Shown in pieces: positions 8,678 to 18,116 of a stretch of DNA of 64,000 nucleotides. The DNA lies in assembly GCA_031271965.1 (NCBI GenBank), contig JAISUS010000028.1:310001-374000 (forward strand), read 5' to 3'. Every line of letters begins with the position of its first letter. Position 1 is the stretch's first letter. Below the pieces are notes generated by a model, which was not told where the DNA came from, did not search any database, and was given only the letters and a program-made list of their open reading frames with translations. The stretch is from Prevotella sp. (lineage in GTDB: Bacteria > Bacteroidota > Bacteroidia > Bacteroidales > Dysgonomonadaceae). The translations under genes and the position numbers were made by a program.

Positions 8678-10570
8678 ATGAGAAAATGGCGCATCGAAGA
8701 CTCGGCCGAGTTATATAATATCGCAGGCTGGGGTATTAATTACTTTTCTGTAAATGAGAAAGGTAACGTTGTTGTAACTCCAAGAAAAAATGGAGTAGCT
8801 GTCGATTTAAAAGAATTGATGGACGAATTACAACTTCGTGATGTATCAGCTCCTGTTTTAGTTCGTTTTCCGGATATTCTGGATAACAGAATAGAAAAGA
8901 TATCGACATGCTTTAAACAAGCGGCAGAGGAATATGAATATACGGGACAAAACCATATAATCTATCCCATCAAGGTAAATCAAATGCGTCCTGTGGTTGA
9001 GGAGCTTATCAGCCATGGAAAAAAATTCAATATAGGACTCGAAGCCGGGTCAAAACCCGAACTACATGCCGTCATAGCAATCAATACCGACCCCGACTCG
9101 CTCATAATCTGTAATGGATATAAAGATGAGAGTTATATAGAACTGGCTTTACTAGCCCAAAAGATGGGAAAACACATCTTCATAGTAGTAGAGAAACTAA
9201 ATGAAATACCTTTAATTGCTAAAATAGCAAAAAGATTAAAAATTACCCCTAATATTGGTATTCGCATTAAGCTAGCCAGCTCCGGCAGTGGAAAATGGGA
9301 AGAATCGGGAGGAGATGGCAGTAAATTCGGGCTTAACTCAAGTGAATTGCTCGAAGCATTGGCTTATTTGGAAAAAAACAATCTACAAAATTCTCTTCGC
9401 CTTATACATTTTCACATTGGTAGTCAAATAACCAAAATACGCAGGATAAAAACAGCTTTACGCGAAGCGGCTCAATTCTATGTTCAATTACATGCTATGG
9501 GTTTCAATGTTGAGTTTGTAGATATTGGCGGAGGCTTGGGCGTAGATTATGATGGCACACGTTCATCATATAACGAAAGTAGTGTAAACTATTCTATACA
9601 GGAATATGTAAACGACTCCATTGCCACGATGGTAGATGCCGCCGATAAAAATAATATCCCCCACCCTAATATTATTACAGAGTCGGGACGTTCGCTCACG
9701 GCACATCACTCTATTTTGGTATTTGAAGTATTGGAAACAGCTACGCTGCCTGAATGGGACGAGGATGAAGATATAAAAGAAGATGACCATGAACTTGTTC
9801 GTGAACTATATGAAATATGGGACAACTTGAGCCAATCCCGTATGTTAGAGGCTTGGCATGATGCCCAACAGATTAGAGAAGAGGCACTTGATCTATTCAG
9901 TCTGGGTATGTTATCTCTAAAAACCAGAGCACAAGTAGAGCGCCTATATTTTTCTATTGCCCGCGAAATATTCCATATAGCGGGCCGTTCAAAACATTCT
10001 CCCGAGGAATTGAAACAGCTTTCGAAATTGCTTCCGGATAAATACTTCTGTAATTTTTCATTATTCCAGTCTTTGCCGGATTCTTGGGCTATAGACCAAA
10101 TATTTCCGATAATTCCTATACATCGATTGGATGAACGTCCGGACAGAACTGCTACATTACAGGATGTGACTTGCGATTCGGATGGCAAGATAGATAACTT
10201 TATATCTAACGGTAACCAGTCTTCTTATTTGCCGGTGCATTCAATGAAAAAGAATGAATCTTATTATCTTGGAGTTTTCCTTGTTGGTGCATATCAGGAA
10301 ATACTGGGAGACCTTCATAACCTATTTGGAGATACCAATGCCGTACATATTTCTGTGGATGAAGACGGTTACAAAATAGAACAGATGATAGATGGTGAAA
10401 CCGTTGCCGAAGTATTGGATTATGCACAGTACAACGCTAAAAAGCTGGTACGTACAGTGGAGACATGGGTTACAAGCTGTGTTAAACAAGGTTCCATTAC
10501 AGTAGAGGAAGGTAAAGAGTTCTTATCTAATTACAGATCAGGATTATACGGATACACTTATCTTGAATAA
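8678..10570 (+). CDS. speA: biosynthetic arginine decarboxylase
   Basis: PLP-dependent conversion of arginine to agmatine, the first step of polyamine synthesis. At 630 residues it has the length and layout of SpeA. The PLP-binding Lys is Lys99 in YPIKVNQ. HFHIGSQ near residue 245 and DIGGGLGVDYDG near residue 285 form the PLP-phosphate region of the alanine-racemase-like barrel. ITESGRSLTAHH follows, and the C-terminal sheet domain ends with HISVDEDGY. Agmatine deiminase and carbamoylputrescine amidase genes are not in the window. It begins 21 bp after the GyrI-like gene, so it may share that transcript, and ends before a strong hairpin. Confidence 0.95.
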   Translation: MRKWRIEDSAELYNIAGWGINYFSVNEKGNVVVTPRKNGVAVDLKELMDELQLRDVSAPVLVRFPDILDNRIEKISTCFKQAAEEYEYTGQNHIIYPIKVNQMRPVVEELISHGKKFNIGLEAGSKPELHAVIAINTDPDSLIICNGYKDESYIELALLAQKMGKHIFIVVEKLNEIPLIAKIAKRLKITPNIGIRIKLASSGSGKWEESGGDGSKFGLNSSELLEALAYLEKNNLQNSLRLIHFHIGSQITKIRRIKTALREAAQFYVQLHAMGFNVEFVDIGGGLGVDYDGTRSSYNESSVNYSIQEYVNDSIATMVDAADKNNIPHPNIITESGRSLTAHHSILVFEVLETATLPEWDEDEDIKEDDHELVRELYEIWDNLSQSRMLEAWHDAQQIREEALDLFSLGMLSLKTRAQVERLYFSIAREIFHIAGRSKHSPEELKQLSKLLPDKYFCNFSLFQSLPDSWAIDQIFPIIPIHRLDERPDRTATLQDVTCDSDGKIDNFISNGNQSSYLPVHSMKKNESYYLGVFLVGAYQEILGDLHNLFGDTNAVHISVDEDGYKIEQMIDGETVAEVLDYAQYNAKKLVRTVETWVTSCVKQGSITVEEGKEFLSNYRSGLYGYTYLE

Positions 10571-10580
10571 TCATAAATAT

Positions 10581-10618
10581 AATATTCTCGTTGTACGATA
10601 ATGCAACGAGAATATTTC
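10581..10618 (+). terminator. hairpin terminator after speA
   Basis: A perfect 13-bp stem (10581-10593 with 10604-10616) encloses a 10-nt loop. The following T-run is short. Confidence 0.7.
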
Positions 10619-10653
10619 AATATATCAGATTCTTAACATTCACATTTTTTCAC

Positions 10654-10661
10654 TATTTTTG
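10654..10661 (+). promoter_or_regulatory. Bacteroidota -7 box for the L,D-transpeptidase gene
   Basis: TATTTTTG fits TAnnTTTG and lies 29 bp before the start codon, after the speA terminator. Confidence 0.5.
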
Positions 10662-10690
10662 CATTTGCACCTTTTTGCTGAAATAGTATT

Positions 10691-12460
10691 ATGAAATATG
10701 TTTTGTATAGTATTCTTGTTGTGATAATTGCGATGTCTATCGTAAGTTGTCGTGAAAAAAAATCAACTAAACTTAGCGAATCTACAAAAAAGGAAGTAAA
10801 GCTTTCAAAATTTGCCAAAAACTATCCGGATTTTAATCCCCAACATTTAAAGGAAGCCTTACAGTCTCAACTGCAAAAAGATTCTATATTACAAAGCTTA
10901 TATATAACAAATACTTTCACCCCTATCTGGGTCCATGACACGCTTGACACTCAGGGATTAAGGGAGCTTTCTGGCATTTTAGAAAATAGTCGTGAACATG
11001 GTTTACCTGTAAATTATTTTCCGATTGATTATATAACATCATTGATGGATTCGATAGATTCCGGAATATACAGCCATGATTTGGATATTTTATATCAAAA
11101 AATGACTGATTTAGAACTCGTATCCACCCGTTCTGCCATTAAGTATATAACAGGTATGAATTATGGATTTACAGATCCTAAAATCCTGTATAAAAAAGAT
11201 TACGATATTTATACTGCCAGACCGGACTCCATATTCTTTATAAATCTATATGCCAATTTACAAAAAAATCCTATCAAACCGGTATTAAGCTCTACACCTA
11301 ATGATTTGGTTTACAACAAAATATTAGATGAATACCGTAATTTGGAAAGCAAAAAGAATATAGTATTAAGCAAAATAACTACCTCCAAAACATATAAAAT
11401 CGGGGATAAAAGCTCTGATATATCAGAAATTGCCCGTCGACTTATTCTCACTGGAGAATATAAACCTGATTCCATAGAAACAGATAGTTTACATCAAACA
11501 TTAGATAAAAACTTATTAGCTGCCGTAAATACCTTTCGCCGCAAAAATTCCTATCCGGAAGAGGATGAAGTAGGGAAAATTACTATTGATGCTTTAAACA
11601 GGCCTTTGGAATATTATCAGGATAAGTTACGTGCCAATATGGAGCGATATCGCTGGAGACGGACAAAGTCAAAACATGATAAACATATAGAAGTAAACGT
11701 TGCTCCGGCTATACTTTTCGCATCCCAGAAAGATAGTTTACCTCTGATAACGAGGGTATGTGTTGGTTCTGTGACAAACAAAACACCATTATTGGAAAGT
11801 GATATCAGCTATCTGAATCTGAACCCGATCTGGAATGTACCAACCAGTATTGCACAAAAAGAAGTTGCTGTTCTCCAGAAAAAAGATCCGACATACATCA
11901 AGAGAAATAACATGAAGCTATATAAAGGAGGAAAAGAGGTCGATGTAGAATCTATAAATTGGAAAGAGGTCAATCCTTCCAAATTCGCATATACCATACG
12001 TCAGAATTCGGGTGAGAGAAATGCACTAGGGTTGATTAAGTTTATGTTCAACAATGCTTTCTCTATCTACCTCCACGATACCCCCTCAAAAGCGGCATTT
12101 AGTCGGAAAAACAGGGCTGTGAGCCATGGATGCGTGAGAGTACAAAAACCTTTTGATTTGGCTTTTTTTTGTATGTCGGCCATATCAAATGACTTATATA
12201 AAGACAGACTTTATTACAGTATAGATAAATTGCCCATATCGAGCGAGGGAAAAAAACTGGCTAAAGAAAACAAACTGAAAAAGCTGCCGGATATATTAAA
12301 TCCTAAAGATAAAATATCATTATTTATAGATTATTATACAGCCTACATGTATCCTGATGATAATGGCACATTATATTATGCCGACGATGTATATGAGTAT
12401 GATAGTGTTATTTTAAATGCTCTGGATATGGAAGTTGCCAAGAAAAGTAAACCTATTTGA
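10691..12460 (+). CDS. L,D-transpeptidase lipoprotein (YcbB/LdtD type)
   Basis: A 589-residue envelope enzyme expected to make 3-3 peptidoglycan crosslinks or attach proteins to peptidoglycan. A lipoprotein signal peptide ends in SIVSC with the lipidated Cys at position 20. A helical region and a peptidoglycan-binding-like segment (about residues 225-310) precede the YkuD catalytic domain (about 335-500). The catalytic signature is complete: His462 in LHDTPSK and Cys481 in SHGCVRV. The long multi-domain layout is like E. coli YcbB. It is monocistronic, and its 3' end overlaps the convergent folC gene by 8 bp. Confidence 0.92.
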   Translation: MKYVLYSILVVIIAMSIVSCREKKSTKLSESTKKEVKLSKFAKNYPDFNPQHLKEALQSQLQKDSILQSLYITNTFTPIWVHDTLDTQGLRELSGILENSREHGLPVNYFPIDYITSLMDSIDSGIYSHDLDILYQKMTDLELVSTRSAIKYITGMNYGFTDPKILYKKDYDIYTARPDSIFFINLYANLQKNPIKPVLSSTPNDLVYNKILDEYRNLESKKNIVLSKITTSKTYKIGDKSSDISEIARRLILTGEYKPDSIETDSLHQTLDKNLLAAVNTFRRKNSYPEEDEVGKITIDALNRPLEYYQDKLRANMERYRWRRTKSKHDKHIEVNVAPAILFASQKDSLPLITRVCVGSVTNKTPLLESDISYLNLNPIWNVPTSIAQKEVAVLQKKDPTYIKRNNMKLYKGGKEVDVESINWKEVNPSKFAYTIRQNSGERNALGLIKFMFNNAFSIYLHDTPSKAAFSRKNRAVSHGCVRVQKPFDLAFFCMSAISNDLYKDRLYYSIDKLPISSEGKKLAKENKLKKLPDILNPKDKISLFIDYYTAYMYPDDNGTLYYADDVYEYDSVILNALDMEVAKKSKPI

Positions 12461-13757
12461 TTGTCTTACTTATATCTAATGCCAATAAAGCGTCGGCAAC
12501 GACAAAATTGCTTCCTCCTATAAAAATAAAATCATTCGGCCTAGCCCATTCTTTTGCTGCTTGTATAGCTTCGTCTACTGTATGGTACGAATAACCTGTT
12601 AAGCCAGCTTTACCGGCGAGTCCCTGCAACTTCATTTGATCTAGTGCACGAGGAACTGACGCCTTTGTAAAATAATATACAGCATTCTTTGGCAGTAAAG
12701 ACAAAACAGAAGTAATATCTTTATCGTTAACCATACCTAAAACAATATGAAGAGTATTATATTTTTCGGCAGCTAATTGCTCTACGATATACTTTATTCC
12801 AGCGATATTGTGTCCTGTATCGCAAACAATTTTAGGATGGAGTTCCTGAATAACCTGCCAACGCCCCATTAAACCCGTCAGCTCGGTTACGTAGGCAAAT
12901 CCATTATAAACAGCTTTGGACGGTATTACATATCCCAATGACTGTAATTCTTTTACTGCACATAAAACGGTTGCCGCATTTTTTATTTGGGCATAACCAG
13001 ACAGTTCGCCTTTCAGATGAAGATAATATTTAGTATCAAGTAACCAGCCACTTGCTGTTTTCAAACTATTTTTAATAATATGTTCATCTTCTGCAAAAAC
13101 AATCCTGGTTCCTACTCTATCAGCTGTATCTTTAAAGATTTTACGAACTTCTCCCTCAGCCTCACCTATTACGACCGGTATGTCAGACTTAATTATCCCC
13201 GCTTTTTCTGTTGCAATCTTTTCCAACGTATCGCCCAAAATTTGCATATGGTCGAAACTTATATTTGTTATTACGCTTAGATCGGGATTAATAATATTTG
13301 TGCTATCCAGACGTCCTCCCAAACCAACTTCAACTATAGCAACATTAACTTTCATATCAGCAAAATACTGAAAAGCCATCATCATTGTTAATTCAAAAAA
13401 GGATGGCTCAATAGGCTCATACACCTCTCGATGCTTATCTATGAAATCAACGATATATTGCTCGGAGATTTTTTCACCATTTACACGAATACGTTCGCGA
13501 AAATCTACTAAATGCGGGGATGTATAAAGACCGACTTTATATCCTGCTTGTTGTAGTATCGCAGCCAGTAAATGAGACGAGGAGCCTTTTCCGTTCGTGC
13601 CTGCTACATGGATAGTTTTATATTTGGCATGAGGATGGGAAAAGTATGCATCGAGAGCTAAACTATTGTCAAGTCCTGCTTTAAATGCCTCACTACCAAT
13701 TTTTTGATAAACCGGAAGATGACTATATAAATACTCGATTGTTTCCTGATATGTCAT
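12453..13757 (-). CDS. folC: bifunctional dihydrofolate synthase / folylpolyglutamate synthase
   Basis: ATP-dependent ligase that adds glutamate to dihydropteroate and to folates. The 434-residue protein is a Mur-ligase relative. It has the P-loop GTNGKGSS at residues 53-60, followed by YTSPHLVDFRERI, the region ELTMMMAFQYF, and the GLGGRLDSTNI motif near residue 145. The C-terminal domain has DTGHN (near residue 315) and a final GSNFVVAD. It starts 27 bp after the dusB stop and is probably the last gene of a panB-topB-dusB-folC unit. Convergent overlap with the L,D-transpeptidase gene is 8 bp. Confidence 0.95.
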   Translation of the reverse strand: MTYQETIEYLYSHLPVYQKIGSEAFKAGLDNSLALDAYFSHPHAKYKTIHVAGTNGKGSSSHLLAAILQQAGYKVGLYTSPHLVDFRERIRVNGEKISEQYIVDFIDKHREVYEPIEPSFFELTMMMAFQYFADMKVNVAIVEVGLGGRLDSTNIINPDLSVITNISFDHMQILGDTLEKIATEKAGIIKSDIPVVIGEAEGEVRKIFKDTADRVGTRIVFAEDEHIIKNSLKTASGWLLDTKYYLHLKGELSGYAQIKNAATVLCAVKELQSLGYVIPSKAVYNGFAYVTELTGLMGRWQVIQELHPKIVCDTGHNIAGIKYIVEQLAAEKYNTLHIVLGMVNDKDITSVLSLLPKNAVYYFTKASVPRALDQMKLQGLAGKAGLTGYSYHTVDEAIQAAKEWARPNDFIFIGGSNFVVADALLALDISKTIK

Positions 13758-13784
13758 ATGATGTAAAGATACATTTTTATGATA

Positions 13785-14771
13785 TTATTTCATATCAAAT
13801 TGATCAGGTATATTGTCTATAATTGAAAAAAGTTCTTCTACCGAATCGGTGCGCAGCATAGCAACCCGAGTCTTTTTAAAATCAGGAATACCTTTAAATA
13901 CAGAACTAGCAGCCAGGTGACGACGACTATGAATAATTCCGCCACGCTCACCCGAATGTGAAATATTTTTTAGTATAAGATCTTTAAGTATATCTAAATA
14001 CCATATAAACTCTTTACTTGGCAACGTTTCTCCTGTATTCAAATAATGTTTCACTTCCTCGAATATCCACGGACTACCTATACTTCCACGACCAATCATA
14101 ACAGCATCTGCACCGGTTTCATCGAACCGTTTTTTACATATTTCGGGACTAATAACATCTCCATTCCCTATAATAGGAATATGCATACGAGGATTATTTT
14201 TTACTGCTCCGATCAAAGACCAATCAGCCTCACCTGAATACATTTGAGCACGGGTACGACCATGTATGGTCAATGCCTGAATACCTGTATCCTGCAACCG
14301 TTCGGCAAGATCCACTATTATTTTAGATTCATTATCCCATCCCAAACGGGTTTTCACAGTTACAGGTATCTTTACGGCTTCCACAACTGCTTTCGTTATA
14401 TCTACCATCAGATCGGGCGTTTTCATCATCCCCGAACCGGCACCTTTACCTGCGACTTTCTTTACGGGACAACCGAAATTTATATCTAATATATCAGGAT
14501 TTGCTTCTTCGCATATTTTAGCGGCTTCAATCATTGCATCCACTTCTCTGCCATAAATCTGTATGGCAACAGGGCGTTCTTCGTCACTGATAGTTAATTT
14601 TGCCTGTGTTTTATTCACTTGACGTACCAATGCATCGCTCGACACAAATTCGGTATATACCATATCTGCACCAAAGCGTTTGCACATAAGCCTGAAACCC
14701 ATATCTGTCACATCTTCCATGGGTGCCAGAAATACAGGATTCTTTGGAAATTCTATATTACCGATTCTCAT
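13785..14771 (-). CDS. dusB: tRNA-dihydrouridine synthase
   Basis: FMN-dependent reduction of uridine to dihydrouridine in tRNA. The 328-residue protein opens with FLAPMEDVTDMGFR (FMN-binding start of the TIM barrel). The catalytic Cys101 is in NFGCPVKKV, followed by AGSGMM. VKTRLGWD and LTIHGRTRAQMYSG are the remaining family signatures, and IIGNGDV and IGRGSIGSPW bind the FMN phosphate. The DusB-type GCPVKKV spelling supports DusB. The start overlaps the topB stop by 4 bp, so translation is probably coupled. Confidence 0.93.
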   Translation of the reverse strand: MRIGNIEFPKNPVFLAPMEDVTDMGFRLMCKRFGADMVYTEFVSSDALVRQVNKTQAKLTISDEERPVAIQIYGREVDAMIEAAKICEEANPDILDINFGCPVKKVAGKGAGSGMMKTPDLMVDITKAVVEAVKIPVTVKTRLGWDNESKIIVDLAERLQDTGIQALTIHGRTRAQMYSGEADWSLIGAVKNNPRMHIPIIGNGDVISPEICKKRFDETGADAVMIGRGSIGSPWIFEEVKHYLNTGETLPSKEFIWYLDILKDLILKNISHSGERGGIIHSRRHLAASSVFKGIPDFKKTRVAMLRTDSVEELFSIIDNIPDQFDMK

Positions 14772-16834
14772 TTATTTAGGCTTTCAATAATTGTTTTTAA
14801 ATCTTTCTCTCTCAGGCTTTCATCAATATCCTCATATGACAGCCTGAATGCACATCCGGCTTTCCATTCCGAACAGCCATAAGCTGTTTTTCCTTTGATA
14901 ACAGACCCTTTTTTACATAAAGGGCAAAGAACAATATCTGTTTTCTCTTTCTTCGCCGCTATTTGTTTTTTATTTTCAGTCTTCTTTTTTGTCTTCGGCT
15001 TTTCTGTTTTCTCCTTTTCAGGAACTATTTCTTCTATTGTTATTGCACGTCCTGTATCACTTTTCACATTTGCCACTATTTCAGTCAGCATTTGCTTCAA
15101 TTCTTCAATAAATTGACGGGGATCGTATTCATTTTTTTCTATTTGCCGAAGTTTTTTTTCCCAGATTCCGGTTAACTCTGCCGATTTAAGAAGTTCTTCT
15201 TTTATCGTCCCAATCAGTTCTACACCGGTCTGAGTTGCGTATAGGTTTTTACGATCTTTTCGAATATAATTGCGTTTGAACAAGGTCTCTATAATTGCAG
15301 CTCTTGTAGAAGGCCTCCCAATGCCATTTTCCTTCAAAGCATCGCGCAATTCATCGTCATCAACAAGCTTACCCGCAGTTTCCATTGCCCGGAGAAGTGT
15401 TGCTTCCGTATAATATTTAGGTGGCTGAGTCCATTTTTCATTAAGAGATGGCAAATGTGACCCGCTTTCTCCTTTTACGAAATCCGGCAATATATTATCA
15501 TCGTCTTTTCCCTTTTCTTCATCCTCCTTGTCATTAAGAGTATTGGCCGATTTATCGAAAACGGCACGCCACCCCGGTTCAAGTATCTGCTTACCTGTAA
15601 CTTTAAACTCTACTTTATTTACTTCTCCCAAAACGGTTGTAGTAGAAATCTTACAGTTAGGATAAAATACAGCTATAAATCGTCGTGTTACCAGATCATA
15701 CACCTTTCGCTCATTATCGGATATATTGTTCGCACGAACTCCGGTAGGTATAATAGCATGGTGATCCGTGACCTTACTATTATCAAAAACTTTTTTCGAC
15801 TTTGAAATCTTCCCTGCTAGCACAGACTTAACAAGCTCTTCGTATCCAGCCAAACCTTTTAATATGGCAGGGACTTTAGGATACAGATCATCGCTCAGGA
15901 AAGTAGTATCTACACGTGGATATGTGGTCAATTTTTTTTCATATAATGACTGAATGATCTTGAGTGTCTCTTCGGCTGAAAAAGAGAATTTTTTGTTACA
16001 CTCTACCTGCAAAGCAGTCAGGTCGAAAAGACGAGGGGGTGCTTCTTCTCCTTTTTTAGTTGTAACATCGGTAACTTCAAAGTCTGACGTTTTTATCTGC
16101 TCCAGAAACTTCTCCCCTTCTTCCTGAGCAGTAAATCTGCCTTTCGTTGCCGAAAAAGTTGTCTCTCTATATATCGTTTTTAATTCCCAATATGGTTCCG
16201 GCTTAAAATTCTCTATCTCTAATTGGCGATTGACAATAAGTGCCAAAGTTGGTGTCTGCACACGCCCGATAGAAAGCACTGATCTATTCTGCCCATATTT
16301 AACTGTATACAAACGTGTTGCATTCATACCCAACAACCAATCTCCTATGGCTCTGGATAATCCGGCTTCGTAAAGTTTATCAAATTTGGATTGTTCTTTC
16401 AGACCATTAAAACCCTCACGGATAGAGTCTTCGGTAAGCGAAGATATCCATAATCGTTTTACCGGAACTTTGCATTGCGCTTTTTGCATAACCCAACGCT
16501 GAATAAGTTCCCCTTCTTGCCCGGCATCTCCACAGTTTATTACTTCTTCTGCTTCGGATATCAGTTTTTCGATAACACCAAATTGCTTTTTTACCCCATC
16601 ATTGTCTATGAGTTTTATACTAAACCGAGGAGGAATCATAGGAAGAACATACAATGACCATTGTTTCCAACTATCAGTATACTCGTGAGGTTCCTTCAGC
16701 GTACAAAAATGACCGAATGTCCATGTTACCTGATAACCATTACCCTCAAAATAACCATCCCGACGAGAAGTAGCTCCTAGAATTCCAGCTATTTCGCGAG
16801 CGACACTTGGTTTTTCGGCTATACAGACTTTCAT
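14768..16834 (-). CDS. topB: DNA topoisomerase III (type IA)
   Basis: Type IA enzyme of 688 residues that passes single strands to resolve recombination and replication intermediates. It starts with the Toprim motif MKVCIAEKPSVAREIAG, and the metal-binding acidic region NCGDAGQEGELI follows near residue 100. SIGRVQTPTLALIV precedes the active-site Tyr in TTYPRVDTTFLSDD (about residue 310). The tail after residue 590 is Lys/Glu-rich and ends in one four-Cys zinc finger at Cys637, Cys640, Cys654 and Cys661. It begins 3 bp after panB and overlaps dusB. A chromosomal location between housekeeping genes argues against a plasmid-type TopB. Confidence 0.94.
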   Translation of the reverse strand: MKVCIAEKPSVAREIAGILGATSRRDGYFEGNGYQVTWTFGHFCTLKEPHEYTDSWKQWSLYVLPMIPPRFSIKLIDNDGVKKQFGVIEKLISEAEEVINCGDAGQEGELIQRWVMQKAQCKVPVKRLWISSLTEDSIREGFNGLKEQSKFDKLYEAGLSRAIGDWLLGMNATRLYTVKYGQNRSVLSIGRVQTPTLALIVNRQLEIENFKPEPYWELKTIYRETTFSATKGRFTAQEEGEKFLEQIKTSDFEVTDVTTKKGEEAPPRLFDLTALQVECNKKFSFSAEETLKIIQSLYEKKLTTYPRVDTTFLSDDLYPKVPAILKGLAGYEELVKSVLAGKISKSKKVFDNSKVTDHHAIIPTGVRANNISDNERKVYDLVTRRFIAVFYPNCKISTTTVLGEVNKVEFKVTGKQILEPGWRAVFDKSANTLNDKEDEEKGKDDDNILPDFVKGESGSHLPSLNEKWTQPPKYYTEATLLRAMETAGKLVDDDELRDALKENGIGRPSTRAAIIETLFKRNYIRKDRKNLYATQTGVELIGTIKEELLKSAELTGIWEKKLRQIEKNEYDPRQFIEELKQMLTEIVANVKSDTGRAITIEEIVPEKEKTEKPKTKKKTENKKQIAAKKEKTDIVLCPLCKKGSVIKGKTAYGCSEWKAGCAFRLSYEDIDESLREKDLKTIIESLNK

Positions 16835-16837
16835 TAT

Positions 16838-17656
16838 CTAATAGCTCTCCTCTTTACTAGGAAAATCTGAAGTTTTAACATCTTTAATATAGTTCTGTAC
16901 AGCATCAGTAATTACTGAATGCAAATCAGCATAACGACGTAAAAATTTGGGTGAAAAGTTTTTATTAATACCTAACATATCATGCATTACCAACACCTGT
17001 CCATCAGCATGAGCCCCTGCACCAATACCAATAATAGGAATACTCAATTGTGAAGATATCTGTTTTGTCAATTCAGCAGGAATTTTTTCCAATACAATCG
17101 CATAACAGCCTATCGATTCGAGTAATAAAGCGTCTTTTATCAATTTACCGGCTTCCACGCTATCTTTGGCTCTTACATTATAAGTGCCATATTTGTTTAT
17201 CGACTGAGGCATAAGCCCCAAATGCCCCATAACAGGAATACCCGCATCGATAATTTTTTTTATATCTGCAGCTATTTCCTCTCCTCCTTCTATTTTAAGG
17301 GTATCTGCTCCAGTTTCTTTCATCATGCGAATAGCGTATTCTAATGATTGCAACGGATTACCCGAAGCCGTACCAAAAGGCATATCAACTACTACCAAAG
17401 CACGTTTCACTGCGTTTACGACCGATCGTCCATGATAGATCATCTGGTCGAGGGTCATGGGTAATGTAGTTATATTACCAACCATCACATTCGAAGCCGA
17501 ATCGCCTACAAGAATAACATCCATTCCTGCCTGATCGATTATAGAAGCCATGGAGTAATCATATGCTGTGAGCATTGATATTTTTTCGCCGCGTCCTTTC
17601 ATTTCAATAAGGCGGCGAGTGGTAACTTTACGGTTATCTTCTGTATATGTTGACAT
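16838..17656 (-). CDS. panB: 3-methyl-2-oxobutanoate hydroxymethyltransferase
   Basis: Transfers a hydroxymethyl group from methylenetetrahydrofolate to 2-oxoisovalerate, giving ketopantoate for pantothenate and CoA synthesis. The 272-residue protein has the full PanB pattern: [17 protein letters not shown], the metal-binding [27 protein letters not shown] and [13 protein letters not shown], and the C-terminal [15 protein letters not shown]. It appears to be first in the panB-topB-dusB-folC unit, with a -7 box at 17681-17688. No other pan gene is nearby. Confidence 0.96.
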   Translation of the reverse strand: MSTYTEDNRKVTTRRLIEMKGRGEKISMLTAYDYSMASIIDQAGMDVILVGDSASNVMVGNITTLPMTLDQMIYHGRSVVNAVKRALVVVDMPFGTASGNPLQSLEYAIRMMKETGADTLKIEGGEEIAADIKKIIDAGIPVMGHLGLMPQSINKYGTYNVRAKDSVEAGKLIKDALLLESIGCYAIVLEKIPAELTKQISSQLSIPIIGIGAGAHADGQVLVMHDMLGINKNFSPKFLRRYADLHSVITDAVQNYIKDVKTSDFPSKEESY

Positions 17657-17680
17657 GTTCTTAAAGTTTAAATTTGCCTA

Positions 17681-17688
17681 CAAAAGTA
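17681..17688 (-). promoter_or_regulatory. Bacteroidota -7 box for the panB-topB-dusB-folC unit
   Basis: On the minus strand this reads TACTTTTG, a TAnnTTTG match, about 24 bp before the panB start codon. Confidence 0.55.
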
Positions 17689-17710
17689 GTGAAATATGTT
17701 GTACGGTTAA

Positions 17711-17740
17711 AATAAAAAAAACCTGCAAATATTTGCAGAT
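17711..17740 (-). terminator. terminator after the 94-residue protein gene
   Basis: The perfect 16-bp palindrome at 17723-17738 is followed on the minus strand by a run of seven or more T. It lies 28 bp after the stop of the gene at 17766-18050. Confidence 0.7.
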
Positions 17741-17765
17741 TCTATATTAGTAGGGATAATTCTTT

Positions 17766-18050
17766 TTATTTTTCATTAAAAAGATCTTTAGCTCCTTTTT
17801 TAACTTTATCGGCAAAATCATCTATCTTATCGACAATATTATCTGTATAGCTGTGTGTCTGTTTCGAAACAGTTGAAAATAGGCTACGGGCTTTTTCGAT
17901 AAAATCCTCAGACTTTCCTTTGAAGAACTTTTCCCAGTCTATATCCATCTCCTCTTTATCCATATAATCTTTCATTACAGATATTGCCTTGATTGCCTGT
18001 TCTTGAGTAAGTTGTGCTTCTTCTTGAAGTCTTTCTATTAAGTTTTCCAT
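17766..18050 (-). CDS. small helical protein of unknown function
   Basis: A 94-residue protein without a signal peptide or obvious membrane segment. It is rich in Glu, Asp and Lys and predicted all-helical. The N-terminal half (MENLIERLQEEAQLTQEQAIKAISVMKDYM) looks like a short helical domain, and the C-terminal half (DNIVDKIDDFADKVKKGAKDLF) is a strongly amphipathic helix. I do not recognise a named family. It has its own terminator and is separated by 66 bp from the upstream barrel gene, so it may be the second gene of that transcript. Confidence 0.72.
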   Translation of the reverse strand: MENLIERLQEEAQLTQEQAIKAISVMKDYMDKEEMDIDWEKFFKGKSEDFIEKARSLFSTVSKQTHSYTDNIVDKIDDFADKVKKGAKDLFNEK

Positions 18051-18116
18051 ATTCAGATCGTAATACTTTACTTATAATAAACAATCTTCCAACATAAATG
18101 TTTAGAATACAATAAA

